NCBI GenBank assembly: GCA_037447605.1
Contig: CM074808.1
Coordinates: 1,467,309-1,531,308 of the forward strand
Reading direction: 5' to 3'
DNA from: Zygnema circumcarinatum
Lineage: Eukaryota > Streptophyta > Zygnematophyceae > Zygnematales > Zygnemataceae
DNA length: 64,000 bases
Shown: positions 12,801 to 25,130 of the stretch, piece after piece
How the letters are laid out: every line of letters begins with the position of its first letter
Position numbering within the stretch: the first letter of the stretch is position 1
Program-made: the position numbers and the translations under genes
Notes under the pieces: model-generated
Database searches by the model: none
What the model was told of the DNA's origin: nothing
What the model saw: the letters and a program-made list of their open reading frames with translations, nothing else

Positions 12801-15800
12801 TTTCGACACATGGAAGTGAGAGTTTTAAAGGGAGGTTTTGGGTTGTATGGGTGAGAGCAGTTCCAAAACGAGCAGTTGATGCGAGAGGTGGAGGAGGAGA
12901 GGGTGCTTCTGCGTGAAGAAGCAGCTCAGCTGAGCTCCGCTCAGAGGAAGAATGCACGCGATGCGGAGTCTGTTACGGCTGAAATGTTCGAAGAATGTCA
13001 GGTACACCTCTCCTTTTCTTCAAGATTTCCTTCTTATCCAACACATCAGGGTTTGAGGAGCAAGTTGCCAGGATCGTGTTACTGAAAAAGTTGTAGTCAG
13101 CTGAATCCTGAAGAAAGGCTCCTTGCGTGGAAAAAAAACGTGAAAGGAAGAGAATTGCTGCCGCAAGGCCTGACTCGTTTTGTCTTAAAGCTGGTTTTGT
13201 GGCATTGGAATACAGTTTTGGAGAGGTTGTTTCTGCGATGCGTTTATGTGTGTCCCAACCGTTGATAACGATTATCTTGATCCAACCCTTTGGTTTTTCT
13301 TACTAAAAAAGTTCAACCCATCATCCCCATGTCACTACTCTGTAGTGTTTCTTGTGCTTCTTTCTGACATTTGAAGGTGGTCGGAACAGGACCTACTGCA
13401 AATTTTTGGTATTCCGTACATTATCGCTCCCATGGAAGCGGAAGCGCAGTGCGCTTTCATGGACCAAACGAAGATGGTCGATGCAGTTGTGACGGATGAC
13501 TGCGACGTGTTCCTTTTTGGAGGCCGCAATGTCTTCAAAAATATTTTTGATGACAGAAAATATGTGGAGACCTACCTTATGAAAGATGTGGAAACAGAAC
13601 TAGGGCTGACGAGAGAGAAACTGATCAACATGGCTCTGCTTTTGGGAAGTGATTACACTGAAGGAGTCAGGTGAGCATCTCAAAAGTGTTGGAGTTTGCT
13701 TCATTCTCAGACTCCATCCTGCAGCTTCATGTATTGCACGCTTTTCTCATTCAATAGTAGCTGCTGCTCGTATGCCTCAGTGCAATTTACTGAGGCAGAC
13801 CAACAGCTTGTCTCCATTTGCTTGAGAGGCTACTTAAAAACAACATGAAAGCGTACTTAAAAAGCAATATGATAGTGTGTGTCTCTCATAGCGGTTTTAG
13901 AGGGGGGTATTGTTTTCTACAGCGGCATAGGCATTGTGAACGCAATCGAGGTGGTGAATGCATATGAGGGGCTGAGCGGCCTTCTCAAGTTCAAGCAGTG
14001 GGCCCTCTCCTTAGACGAAACTCTGCTAAACAAAGTGGAGGCAAGCAGTAGAGGGCGAGGCAGGAAGGGTCGTGGGAGAGGCAATCGCGGGAGGGCAAAG
14101 GGAGAAGGGGTCGCTCGAGCTGAAGGTGGAGAAGGGCAGGAGAGAGATGCAACGGTAGACAACGAGAGTGAAGCGGAGCAGAATGAGAAGGAAGTACAAC
14201 AGAGAGTGTTTCAATCGAGGCATGTAAGTGGATGCCAAGAAAGTAGTCCCACCATGCTAAGAAGTTGTTGATGAAAATTTTAAAGTTGATGAAGTGACAT
14301 TAGTATTACCACTTCCCATTCTTGCTTGCTCGCTAGTCGGTAAGATTTTTTTTTTTTTTTTGTTTACCATGGTAGCTCGTACAGAGCGTTTTCACCAAAT
14401 GGACCCTCGTCTTTCAGGGGTGCCCTGACCTGATCTGCGTTGTTCCCTTATTCTGTAGAGAGGTGTGAGCAAGAACTGGAACATACCGGACAGCTTTCCG
14501 AGTGAAGCTGTGGTGTGCGCCTACCTCCGGCCTCAAGTCGATGACTCTTCTGACAAATTCACATGGGGCCGACCGGACCTTGACTCCTTACGGCTGTAAG
14601 GCTTGGTTTTTGCCTTCGCAGCATCAACTGTTGGAGGGTTACTAGGGCAATCAGCTGAACATCCAGATTGTATAGCAAAGTCAAAATATAAACCTTTATC
14701 TCCACTGTCTTAATGAAACCGCAAAAGGAAAATGTTGCAAAGAACATTCTGGGGCTTCAACAGAAGTCTATGGGAGGTGGTTTAGGGTGTGCAGTACTTT
14801 CATGCTTTTTCCGGTCATCCGATTTCCAACACTGAATGGGGTCCATGGCTCGCTGCTTGTGGCAGGTTCTGCAGAGACAAGTTGTCGTTTTCCAGAGAGA
14901 AGGCCGACGAGATGTTGCTGCCGGTGATGAAGGCGTTCGAGAGTCATGAGGTGAGGGGAGGGCCTTGAAATGTTGAAAAGTTTGAAATGAAACATGGCCG
15001 CATTGCCATGTTTCATTTCCAACTTTTCATTTTCAAACAACTAATTTCATTTTTTATCGAGCAAATGATGGAACGGGTGTTTGCAGCTCATTGAGAAAAA
15101 TGTTCGTGGCGATGTGTTTCAAGTGGGAGAAATCAACTGTTTGTTCAAAGCATCTCCGAAATACTTTTGTCATACATCAAAGTCCACAATCCATGTGAAC
15201 TGGATAATCTCACTTCATGCTTGATTGTTGAACTTTAGCTTTGCTTTTTTTTTTTTTTTTCGTCTTGTATCGCAGACCCAACTCCGCCTTGAGGCATTCT
15301 ACAGCTTCAATCAACGATTTGCTAAAATTCGGTCAAAGCGGATTCAGAAGGCTGTGACTGGAATCACAGGAAAACGGAACGCTGAGCTCACGGATCTGCC
15401 TGCTCAGTTTATGGCCCCTCGAAAACTGCCGGCCACAAAGAGAGGGAGGAAGAGCTCTGCCGAAGTCGGAGCTGCAGTTGAGAGTGGTTTAGAGCAAGAG
15501 GGAGCGAATGCAGCAAGGGGAAGGAAGCGAAAGGGGGTGAATCTAGAAGCTGGTGAAGGGAAAGGCAGTCGGAGTAAGGAGAGAACCACTGATGGAGATG
15601 TTCAAACCTCGACTATGGCTAAACGTGGAGGAAGGAGAGGCAGGGGTAGGGGCGGGGGCAGAGGTGTTGGTGGGAGGACAGGAGCAGGGGAGGCATCGAG
15701 AGGAGAGGGAGAGTCTGCAGAGGAAGCTGTGGTTGCAGAAGTTCGGAGGGTATGTGTGTTGGGCATTTTGCTGAATGGCGCTCTTTGCAATGCTTGTTGA

Positions 15801-16716
15801 ATTGTGGAGTTTTATGGAGATCACTCCTTAGGAAGATGTAGGAGTTTCGGTGTAGTTTTTGGGGAAGCTACGGCCATGTTTTGATCACCTGTTCGGTCAT
15901 TTCTTTATTGAAATAGCAAAGGAAGGACCTCTAGATAAAGTCACTGCCTACCAGTTGTGTAACTCTTCCTTGTGGCGGGGTTGGATGCAGTCAAAGCGGC
16001 AGCGTAAAAGCATCCGATATGTTGATCCGAACTGTGAGGAGGAAGCTGCTAGCGATGGCGACTCTTGCAGCAAAGACTACGAACCCTCTGACGACGAAGA
16101 AGGCGAAGCCGTACTCCGAGATATGCAGGCGGGAGGCTCCAACAACCTGGAAAGTACAAATCCGAGTTTTTCTAAACGCTGTGGGGAAGGTGGGGCTACC
16201 TTTGAGAGCTCACAGATGCCTCGTAATAGGGGAGAGCCTGTCCAGTGTGACCTGTCTGAAAGAAACTTGACGGGCAGCGGTGGCTACCTATTCAGTGGAG
16301 GTGGTTTCTGTTTGGAGGAGGAGGACAACCCGGAGGTGGAAGCAAACCCAGTGGGAGGAGGAGGCCGGCATCATGCAGACAGCGGAGGGGAAGACGGTGA
16401 TTGCCTTGATGGGGATTCAAGAGCGCTGGACAATGCTCTGTCGAGAAGTTCAGAACTGTACAAAGACATGGTCGGAGTAAAGGGAGTGGCGGGGGAGGAA
16501 ACGATAGCGAGTAGTCTCCAAAGGACCGGACTTAGTGATTTGCAGGAAACAGAGGATGAGCGGCAGAGGGAGGAAGGGAAGTCGTTAGGGTTTATGCCAG
16601 CAGAGCGTGTTGTGGCTGAAGGAGTCAGCGGTGAAGGGAACGAATCTGGAACTGGAAGGTTAAGGGCGGCTCCGTCTATGAAGCGGAGGAAGAAAGCTGC
16701 TCCTGATGCTATTTAG
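6833..16716 (+). CDS. UVH3: XPG/UVH3 (RAD2-class) DNA repair endonuclease
   Basis: Structure-specific 5'-3' endonuclease that makes the 3' incision in nucleotide excision repair. Exons: 6833-6920, 7428-7678, 7849-8135, 8478-8634, 9383-9463, 9645-9698, 9908-10092, 10330-12649 (donor uncertain, 12625 possible), 12861-13001, 13390-13670, 13923-14223, 14459-14595, 14866-14950, 15276-15749, 15991-16716, giving about 1,855 residues. N domain: [17 protein letters not shown] at the start, Asp30 in DASIWI and Asp77 in VFDGG, equal to the human catalytic positions. I domain from about residue 1189: [39 protein letters not shown]. The spacer is very long and acidic, with two WEDG motifs (typical of the TFIIH-contact region) and two UIM-like segments near residues 766 and 877. 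QLRLEAFY matches a PIP-box (QxxLxxFY) for PCNA. Arg/Gly-rich stretches follow helix-hairpin-helix residues and recur near residue 1,600. Identity is secure; a few splice sites are not. Confidence 0.93.
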
Positions 16717-17494
16717 GGCCTGAAAATTTTGCAGCTGCTAGTTTCTTGAGCAGTCAGGGAAGGTCCCGTCTTTTTATGGGCGCATTCTTGCAGCTGTGAA
16801 TCCTAGAAATGGTTAAAGACAAGCTCTGGCTTGCACTTGGGAAAAGATTTCTTGGCTCTAGACCTGTTGTGTATAATTTGGTTTCTGTATATCTCTTTTG
16901 TTATAGCATTGTAAGTGTCATAATTGCGCCACACTCTGGAAGAGAGACCTGAATCCGAAGAAGCTCTGAACTCAAGTTGATCTGTGTGATATCAGGGCTT
17001 TGTGCTCGATTTAGGGTTTTGACTTTTTCTGTAAACGACTGGCGTTATTCTGTATACCCCGGGAGACAGCTTTTGATCCAACATAGGAAAATGAAAACCT
17101 TCGGCTCCCCTTTAGCTGCAGTAGTGCGGCTTGACAAACTAATTCCTTTTACTGATTTTCTGATTATCGTATAAAATGTAACCTGTTAAAACTTCATTTA
17201 ACGTAGATCCTGTAATAGCATGAGCATAACAACTAAATAAAATATGATTCTTAATTAACTGGAGCTGAAAAGCCCATTTGGCGCAAGCTATCAATCTTTT
17301 GAAAAGGTGTCTCGTTAGGAAAGTTTTTTCTTGACTTGTTTAGAGCTGCTGCATGCATTCCATAATATTGTACCGAATTCTTAGAAAGCTGGAACTCGGC
17401 CTTCCGTGAGCCGATCCAAAAGGGGAAAAACGGCGGATTACACAAAACGCCGCGTTTGATGAATTTTCATCGTCATCACGATGATGATGACTGT
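16717..17494. other. XPG 3' UTR and spacer before tRNA
   Basis: No gene is seen. AT-rich sequence with AATAAA-like words (ACTAAATAAAATATG near 17232) suits the XPG 3' end. A stretch of open frame on the minus strand (17251-17445) has no recognisable similarity. Confidence 0.5.
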
Positions 17495-17577
17495 GTCAGG
17501 AAGGGGGTTCGAACCCCTGCCCTCTATCGAGGACCAGAACTTGAGTCTGGCGCCTTAGACCACTCGGCCACCCTGAC
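17495..17577 (-). tRNA. tRNA-Leu (anticodon CAA), intronless
   Basis: 83-nt class II tRNA on the minus strand. The acceptor stem GTCAGGG pairs with TCCTGAC (one G-T). The D-arm region TGGCCGAGTGG is the A box and GGTTCGAAC the B box. The anticodon stem CCAGA/TCTGG encloses CTCAAGT, giving anticodon CAA. A long variable arm (CCTC/GAGG) marks Leu/Ser/Tyr-class tRNAs, and the T stem is AGGGG/CCCCT. No intron interrupts the anticodon loop. A TTTT run lies about 45 nt downstream. Confidence 0.96.
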
Positions 17578-18467
17578 GATGTATATGGGTGCACTTTTAA
17601 AGTGTATAAAATCTTGCTTTTCAAAATTCCACCATTGTTAACGCCTTCTACTACAGTACTGAAATGTGAGTTACCGGCTGGCTATACGGCTGCAGAGTAA
17701 GGCAGCGGATGAGGTTGGAAGGGCCGGCTCACCATGGAAGTGCCTGCGCGGCGTGGAAGGCTATTTCAGCTTGTTTGCATTTTTCTAAACCATACAAGCC
17801 ATGATCCACAATGACAAAACAGAGCTTTTGTTGCAATTGATAACCAGCAGTCAGAGGGACGAGATTGCAGGCGCCCCGACGAAGTATAGGACGCGTAGCT
17901 GAAGTTTACGCTAGTTACTATGGAGGACAATAACAGATAATGGCGAACAGAAAGGAAGAAACACACCCCGAAAGAGCCCCGCCATTTCCAGATGTAAAAC
18001 CCCAAGCATTAATAGCTGTACAAAGTTGGCACAAGTGTTGAGTACCTTGACTCCAGGTGTTACCATCTGTCACGCCTACCAACTACTGGCTCAATATGAA
18101 CCAATATGGTGAAGTCCTATACTGACTAAATACGGGAACATGAATCATCATCCCCACGGACACCAAACTAATAGTGATATCGATAGAAAGTGGCAGAACA
18201 CAGTGCAGTGCAATGCCACGAAATTGGACACTAAAAAATGAGTCCTTCATGCAGAAGGACACGGTGACACTAAACATTTGAGCTTTCCTGCCAAAGGACA
18301 CCGATCCTCAGGAACACTCGTGTAGTGCTGTCATGCAAATCCACCTCACTTGGGCGAATACAGACTCCAACAAATCAGAATTACCGAATTTTGATCACCG
18401 GACGTAATGGACGGCACCACTCCAAGCTTCCTCTCTGTACACGAAGCTTCGAACATGGATACATCCC
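17578..18467. other. Spacer between tRNA-Leu and DCC gene
   Basis: No gene is supported. It presumably contains the 3' UTR of the minus-strand DCC-family gene. Short frames (for example 17766-18005 minus) show no family features. Confidence 0.45.
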
Positions 18468-21142
18468 TTACTGAACAAAACGGTCATGAAATCCATCGTC
18501 AGAAAACCGGCACGAATTGCGCTCTCCCAGTAACACATAACGATGCTCGGCCACCCATTCATATAGAAGATCCCTCACAAAGCTGCACAGGAGGGAGCAG
18601 ACCATATCAGTCAGCCTCTGCATTGAAAATGGCCGGATGAGTTTTCATGGAAGCCATTTCCCTCTTTGGGCCCAAGGAAAGCTTAACTATGACGCCAAAC
18701 AGTTGCAGCACAAGTCTGCAGAACCTGCGAAATTAAAGAGACCATGTTTAACAAGAAGTCCACTTTGCTTGCGACCCAACATGACAACTGTGAGCAGACA
18801 CGTACGAAGGTGTCAGGAGTCCAGTAGCTGCCAAGGCCGGGTACGGCAGTCTCAGGCGTTGCCCAATCCTCATAACAGCGTCAGATCTAGTGAAAGATCT
18901 GCATCGCAAAAACAAACAGTGGAGGTTAAACCAACGGGCATGGTTACAGAAATACAACTCGGTTTCACATGCTTCTTGTGGAAGGGTGACATCTCATCCA
19001 TAGCCCAAGTGCAGCTGCATACAGGTGGTCCCACTTTGTCAGTTTCTCAAAATTTGATTGATTGGAATTGCAAACTTCCAGTCCCAAGAAAGCCTGAAAA
19101 GTTACCGATTCTTCTCTACGAGCACAATACTGGAGATATCGTCTGGTGAGCGGCCCGATCGTTCCAGAAGTGCACGGCCTGCAGGGCTCTGCAATGCAGC
19201 AAATCGCAACTTCCTGCAATCCCACGCCTCGTAGAAACACATAAGTAAACATCGACGATGCTGCTGCCTCAAGCTGGACATAAACAGCTTTATGCACTTT
19301 TAGCAGTAATGTCCCAACACGTACGTGTGTGAGAATCATTCAGATGTTAGCAGCTAAACAACATGCCTGCGAAGTTTAGCTGTGATCTAATTACATTTGA
19401 AAGACCAATCCACCTGTGAGATAGTGCATACGGATTTACGACAATTCCATCGTTTGGAAGCTATATCAAGAATATGCCGCCGTTAATATCAAGCAAAACA
19501 GTGGAACGATCCATTCAGCAGTGTTGCAAATCGAGGGAGGTGTAAATTTATTCATGCTATTTCATTTGAAATCAGTATTGAACTTCAATTAATGGACAAG
19601 TTGAGGTCGAACAGACTGCTTCAGAATTTCAGACTTTCATGCCGGACTGCTTTATGCCATCTCCCGACACGATAGTTGACTAAGGAGATGCACATAACTG
19701 CCGGGGACTTTCTTTCGTTCTTTTTTTCTTCCTACAGACGGGCAAAAGCTTACCCAACAGGATCATTGTCGAGAACGAAATTGACCCCAGCATTACACAG
19801 GTTGCAAACACCTGCACAGTTATATAAAGACAAAAAAAATCACCTGGCATGTTAATTGCTGAGAATAGCTTGCACAACAGAATAAAATAAAAATGATTAT
19901 CTTCATGTAAAGAGCAAATTGCTTCACGCCATCTTCAGCTGAGTACTGCGATTCCTACACATGCAAAAAAAAAGGGTCCGCTAAATGCATGCGCTATGTG
20001 TCTGACTCAGAGAACATCAGGGCAAAGGCATTCGCCAGAAGAATCCAAGCATTAACGCTTGCAACATGACAAGTCATCGACCCTGCATCACTACACCGCA
20101 GAAGATGCAAAGCATGCAATGAAAACATGGAAGCTCTGCAGTTTCATCCGGCAACTTTTTCGGCTTTGTATCAACGACGGAAGTGCACACTGACAGTTTC
20201 TAGCTGCAGTGTCTACAGACACTTCACCTTGTCAGGATGCATGCAAAAGAGAAAATCACTCACTGGATCTGTTCCGACACAAAATGCTAGGAACCGTACC
20301 GACAATCAAACGATTCGTGAGATCTTCAAATCAGAAAAAGCTTTCTTTGTCATTCGAGCTGCTTGCAGTAATTCCGCAAGGAATAGAGGTGAAGTGCAAC
20401 ATCGTTGACCATAAAGGACCCTACTGGGTGCCAGCAATATTTGATAATTTCCACAAGCCTTTTATGCAATCAAGGACTAAAATGGGACCGTGCCAATCTA
20501 GCATGAAAAAGAAGGCATGCAGAATTGTCAATAGCCATGTTATGCTTCAACCACTCAGAGCTCTAGTCAATAGGCATCAGGAAGCTCCACTTAACAAAGC
20601 ATGGCCGTTTGTGGTGGAACGGCCTTCACAAGAATTTCCACGAAACAAACTATTAAACAAGCAGCCGAAGACGCTTCTGGCTTCATTCGCAATTGCATAA
20701 GAGATTCAAGATACTGACCATCAAATAAAATTACTGGTCTGTCGTCCGTGGTGAAGTAATCGTCAGATTTGTGAGCAATCCCTCTATTGATTGTAGCATC
20801 TGCGCTTTCAAGCGACGACGGTGCTGCCCGTCCCTCAGCCACTGCAAGCTGTGCAGTGCTCGGTTTCACATACGCGGACTTTTGTGCAACCAATGGCGCC
20901 TGCTTGACAGTCAGCGGAGATCGCAAACCACCTTGACTCAACCAATCGCTCTCATTCCTTTTACTCTCACCCTTCGACCTACTCCCCAGGCTACCAAAAA
21001 CGCTAGCCACGGCAAGATGCGCCGAATTGATACGCTGCAGACTCCGTCCATGCTGACAGAAATGGACTCCCAACTCCTCTCCAACAAACCCAGAAGTAAG
21101 CACCAGCCTTCCCCGCACAGACGACCGCAGCACAGCCTCCAT
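18468..21142 (-). CDS. DCC-family thiol-disulfide oxidoreductase-like protein, organelle-targeted
   Basis: Five exons in perfect phase: 21142-20719, 19811-19754, 19213-19106, 18898-18806, 18582-18468, giving 265 residues. The hallmark motif is split across intron 1: VILFDG ends exon 1 and VCNLCNAGVNFVLDND fills exon 2, giving D-G-x-C-x-x-C, the namesake of the DCC (DUF393) family. Exon 3 encodes LRFAALQSPAGRALLERSG and ISSIVLVEKNR; exon 4 SDAVMRIGQRL and LPYPALAA; exon 5 FVRDLLYEWVAEHRY, all standard for the family. The two cysteines are the presumed redox pair. The first 110 or so residues (MEAVLRSSVRGRLVLTSGF at the start) are Ser/Arg-rich with few acids, as in a mitochondrial or plastid presequence. 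The ATG at 21142 is preferred over an upstream in-frame start because the upstream part is GA-repeat sequence. Substrate unknown. Confidence 0.9.
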
Positions 21143-22940
21143 AGCTTTCGCCCTTACAAAGCACCACTGAGCAGTACTCAGCCCCTCTCCTCCCTGTCGC
21201 CTCCCTCCCTCCTCTCCCTTCCTCCTCTCCCTCTCTCCCTCTCCCTCCCTTCTCTCCCTCTCCTTCCCTCCCTCGCGAGCCTGCACTGCTACCAAGAGCC
21301 TACCGGTTCCACGAAAATAGGAGGCGGGCCGCTCGCAGGATCCAGCAGGTCCGGCGGCCACGCGCAATGAGTCGACTTCGAGCCGAGTCGAGATCTGCTC
21401 GATTTCACGTTTTTGAGCTCGCCGTTTGACTCGGGAGCGTTTCGCGAGGCGCAAGGGCAGAGAGTCAAAAACTCAGCGCCTGGACCTAAAGGCCTGACCT
21501 CCCTCAAATCGTCGACGACACCAATGAGAGATTGACACGCCAAAGAATTTTCAGAGGACGAGTGCCAATTGGATAGGATCGAAAAATGCTTGAAGTGAGT
21601 TGAGTTGAGACCGAGCAGAACTCGCCTCGACCGCCATGAACTGGCCCGCCACGTGGCAGATCGCAATCTCGCGAAGCCGCCAGCGCGGACCGGCCACACG
21701 TGCGGCCAATCCCGCCGCTCGTCTTGATTCTGCGCGCGAGGGCGTTCATACGGAAGATCCGTACGTCCGTATCCGTCGTTGTGTGGAGATTTCGTTCACA
21801 CGGGCGGTGACAATGTGAGCTCGTCGTTGTCTCTACCGACCTCGACCCACAAGGTTTGAAAATGTCGGACAACATTTTGCCGCTTTAGCTTTAGCTGCCT
21901 TCATGTTGTAACATTGCTAATTGCCTCCGAGCTGCTTTGGGCGATGCCCACGGCTGGCCTCCTCTAGTGCCCAGGCTCGTGCTCCCCCGTTTTATTTCCT
22001 GGATGTTGAGTCCGTCCCGCGTATCCAGTCCATATGTTTGGAAGGGGTATTTGCCGTTGGTTACTCTCCCCTCGTTGTGTTTGTGGTCGCTTGATTAACG
22101 CATCCATCTTCTTCACTGTGCACACGGCGGTGATACATTTTGGCTCATAGTGTTGTGCGCGACGCGATTGCCGCGGTGGTGTAGAAAGCGGGTGTTTCCT
22201 CGTGCAGCAAGCGCGCCGAACCCCATTGTTCCCCCTCGGCTGATCGCTTATGGGGAGTGAGGGGTCCGGCGTCCTTCGCGGCTGCTGCTAGAGCCGTGTT
22301 GGTTGGCCCTCGAAGCACAGTTCCGCGCGTGGATTTTTCCTTCGTCCCTGGGTCATTACTCTGTGGCTGGCTCCCCTTGGCTCCCCATGTTGTGTTGCTT
22401 TTGTCCGTGGACATTTCATGGACCGCCATCGTGAAGCCAATGCCATCTCCATCTCACAACATGTAAATAATTGCCACCGTCAAATGGGCAACACAGGAAG
22501 GGCGTTGGAGACTTGGAGGCGCTTGTCGTATCCAAACTTCCAAACTGCCAATGGCCGCCTCTAGTACGGTGGGCCCTGCGGCGCAAATTGACGCTGCCGG
22601 CCGTACGGCGTTGACTGGCGGGTACAGCGGTTAAGACGGCCTTTTTGTCCTCTACGAACGACCGGAAGATAACGACTTCAGCCGGTTCCCGTGCACCCCG
22701 TAAAACGTCTCCAGTTTAGCCGCCGTAAGGACAGGGGTTTCACGGATACAATGCACACGTGAATGGCTTCTTGAAAGCCTCTCCCTCTCTCACGTTCTTC
22801 TCTCTCTCCTTTCCTCTCTCTCTCCTTCACTCAGAGCTCTCTCTCTCTCTCTCGCAGGAGGAGCTCCTGCAGGACAAGGGCTTGTCAATACCGCGCCTCC
22901 CTGCAAGCAGCCGCCCTGACTTAGGCTGGGAGCGGCAGCC
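21143..22940. other. Divergent promoter region, DCC gene and 729-residue protein gene
   Basis: About 1.8 kb without a supported gene. A CT-rich block at 21180-21275 is the DCC gene leader (GA-rich in its sense strand), and a second CT-rich block at 22780-22860 is the leader of the plus-strand gene. CCGTACG words occur at 21759 and 22601. GC-rich open frames such as 22145-22429 (minus) look like composition artefacts. Confidence 0.5.
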
Positions 22941-25130
22941 ATGAAAGGCGGCCCGACGAGAGAGAGGCGCAATGGTCGCATTGGAGGATTCGAGTGGACC
23001 ATGCCAGATCGCCTCCCGCGTTCAAAGGGGAAGTCCTTCAACACTGTGGGGCTCTTGATCTCAGCGCTGCCATGGCTGTGTTTCTCGAGCTTCATTATTT
23101 TAGGGTTCGTATTTCTCGGGAACGGGTGGAGAGGACAGCCGCGGACTTCCTTAGCCATTCCTTCCGTTGTGTATTCTGACCTAAAGGCGCACCTACCTGC
23201 TGAACCACTGTCTGAAGAAAGTGAAACACGAGCAGGGTCAGAAACAAATGCCATTACAGAAGACGAAGTTTCAGGGAACAGCGCGCTCATGGAGGCCCGC
23301 AAAGAAACTGATGGAAGCAGCTTTACAAGTGGAGGGGAGGGAGAATCTTCTGGCGGGAGTGGAGGCTCTGAAGAGCGGACGAGATTTAACGGATACGGAG
23401 AACTTGGCAGCAAACATCAGGCTGGGCTGCACAGCGGATACACGGATGTAGTTTCGCATTCCCGATTTCGAGGCCGATTTGAGGATAGGCTGAATGGTAA
23501 TGCTGAGAGGAACCAGGAAGGAGAGACACCAGTGTTGCCACAGACAACTGGTCAAGAGAAGCAAAGAGAGGACTATTTTGGAGGTTCTTTTTCGCCTCGA
23601 AATGTCCAGCGGGAGCCATGGAGAAGAGTGGAACCACCTAGCGTGGACGAGGCAAGAGGGCGTGATATCAGTAGGGCTGACGCTGGCATTGGGGAGATTT
23701 TGGAGAGGCAAGAGCAGCAGACTTTGAGTCAACAGGGTGAGGCACAGGGTGCAGAGTTGGGGAGAGAGTGGAAGCAAGTGGGGGGAGAAGGTCGGTTCCA
23801 CGCAGAACATGCAAACGTTGCAGGTGTAGATGGGGAGAGGGGGGTAGGAGAGGAGACGATGAGGGGTGATGCAGGAGTATTCGAGAGGAAGGAAGCGAGT
23901 GCCGGCATAAGTGGACACCTGAGAGACACGCAGGAATCAGAATTCAGTCACGGTTCAGAAGAAAGGATGGTCGAGAAAAACGGAGATGCAGCAGAACTGG
24001 GCAGCTTTCAGAGTGAGAGTGGCTCGTTATCGACTGAAAGGATGGAAGTGGATGGTAGGAATCATGAGATAGGTGGAGATGCCAGAGTTGAAGTTAGGAT
24101 TCCTGTGCAGGAAGCCATGAGCGAGACGAGGATGGACAAAACACCGTTGCAAGTGGACGGAGCTCAAAGCCTGGATGAAATATGGAGCAAGTTGATCCAC
24201 AAGCAGGGAGGAAAGGCAGAACACCGCCGCTATGGGAGTGAAGGTCTTGTGGAGAATGTTGACAGTTTAGAGCAGATATGGAAGAAGCACTATGCAGAAG
24301 ATACTGTTGGGGGACAGCGGTTGGGTTCCGGAACCTCTGCTAAAAAGGCGAAGGTGGATTTGGATGCTCTGTGGGACAAGCACTTTAGTGACTCTAAGAA
24401 GGAGGCGACCGGGGAAAGGCAGAACGAGGAGTACGGAAGCTTGGGTGGTGGAGAATGGGTCAGGGCAGGTAGAGCGTCTGAGGGTATAGAGGGTGAGGAG
24501 GCGACAGGAGCACGTGGAACTGGAAACGCGGGAGCAGAGGAAGGGGAAAAGAGAGAGGAGTTTCCAATGGGGGAGAGGGGGTTTAGAAAGAGAGAGGGCA
24601 TGGAACCTGGTGGGGGAGTGGAGGGGAAAGGATTGGGTGAGGAGAGGGGAGGATTTACGGAGGTTCTGCCTAGGACTTCGCTGAGGAGGGAGAAGGATTT
24701 CAAGGAGAGGTCAGGGTTCAGGCGCAGTGACATCAGAGGGCAAGATAGTAGGGAGGGAGATGGTTCAGATTCTAGGACAGGCTTTGTCTCGAAGCGGGCC
24801 GCGGAGGAGGACAGGTTTGTGAAGGGCGGAGAGTTAGCAGATAGTAGAAGAGACTCTGAGGAAGATGACGAGGAGGACGAGGAAGGAGATGAGGAGAGAG
24901 TAGGAATGAAGAGTGAGGGTATCGGGAGGAGCCCCAAGGAAGAGCCGGTTAAGCAAGAAAGGCAGCACCGTCGGGGCTTTCAAAGTCATCATTGGGAAGG
25001 TGCGAGGGAGAGGACACAAGTAGAGAGGGAAACTCGCTTGGGTGGTCAATGGAGTCGAGGAGCCACAGAAAAGAGCACAGAAATCAGGGGCTGGGAGAGG
25101 CCCTACACACGCAAAGAACGCCAACCCTAA
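22941..25130 (+). CDS. Unrecognised single-pass membrane protein with three-copy W repeat
   Basis: Intact 729-codon frame beginning at an ATG with good context (GCAGCCATGAAA) after a CT-rich leader. An Arg/Lys-rich N-terminal tail is followed by one hydrophobic segment (about residues 36-60), so a type II membrane or signal-anchor topology is likely. The rest is highly charged, Glu/Arg/Gly-rich and probably disordered. Three short repeats stand out: SLDEIWSKLIHK near residue 410, SLEQIWKKHYAED near 442 and LDALWDKHFSD near 474, spaced 31-32 residues apart, each an amphipathic helix with an invariant Trp. An Asp/Glu block (DEEDEEGDEE) lies near residue 640. I do not recognise a family. Extra 3' exons are possible, because a basic coding-like stretch (GRKRKV) follows in another frame. 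That it is a real gene is inferred from length, start context and ordered repeats. Confidence 0.6.
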   Translation: MKGGPTRERRNGRIGGFEWTMPDRLPRSKGKSFNTVGLLISALPWLCFSSFIILGFVFLGNGWRGQPRTSLAIPSVVYSDLKAHLPAEPLSEESETRAGSETNAITEDEVSGNSALMEARKETDGSSFTSGGEGESSGGSGGSEERTRFNGYGELGSKHQAGLHSGYTDVVSHSRFRGRFEDRLNGNAERNQEGETPVLPQTTGQEKQREDYFGGSFSPRNVQREPWRRVEPPSVDEARGRDISRADAGIGEILERQEQQTLSQQGEAQGAELGREWKQVGGEGRFHAEHANVAGVDGERGVGEETMRGDAGVFERKEASAGISGHLRDTQESEFSHGSEERMVEKNGDAAELGSFQSESGSLSTERMEVDGRNHEIGGDARVEVRIPVQEAMSETRMDKTPLQVDGAQSLDEIWSKLIHKQGGKAEHRRYGSEGLVENVDSLEQIWKKHYAEDTVGGQRLGSGTSAKKAKVDLDALWDKHFSDSKKEATGERQNEEYGSLGGGEWVRAGRASEGIEGEEATGARGTGNAGAEEGEKREEFPMGERGFRKREGMEPGGGVEGKGLGEERGGFTEVLPRTSLRREKDFKERSGFRRSDIRGQDSREGDGSDSRTGFVSKRAAEEDRFVKGGELADSRRDSEEDDEEDEEGDEERVGMKSEGIGRSPKEEPVKQERQHRRGFQSHHWEGARERTQVERETRLGGQWSRGATEKSTEIRGWERPYTRKERQP

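Noticed and set aside
20127..21370. Plus-strand frames opposite the DCC gene
   Set aside because: They overlap exon 1 of the phase-consistent minus-strand DCC gene and lack any family feature.
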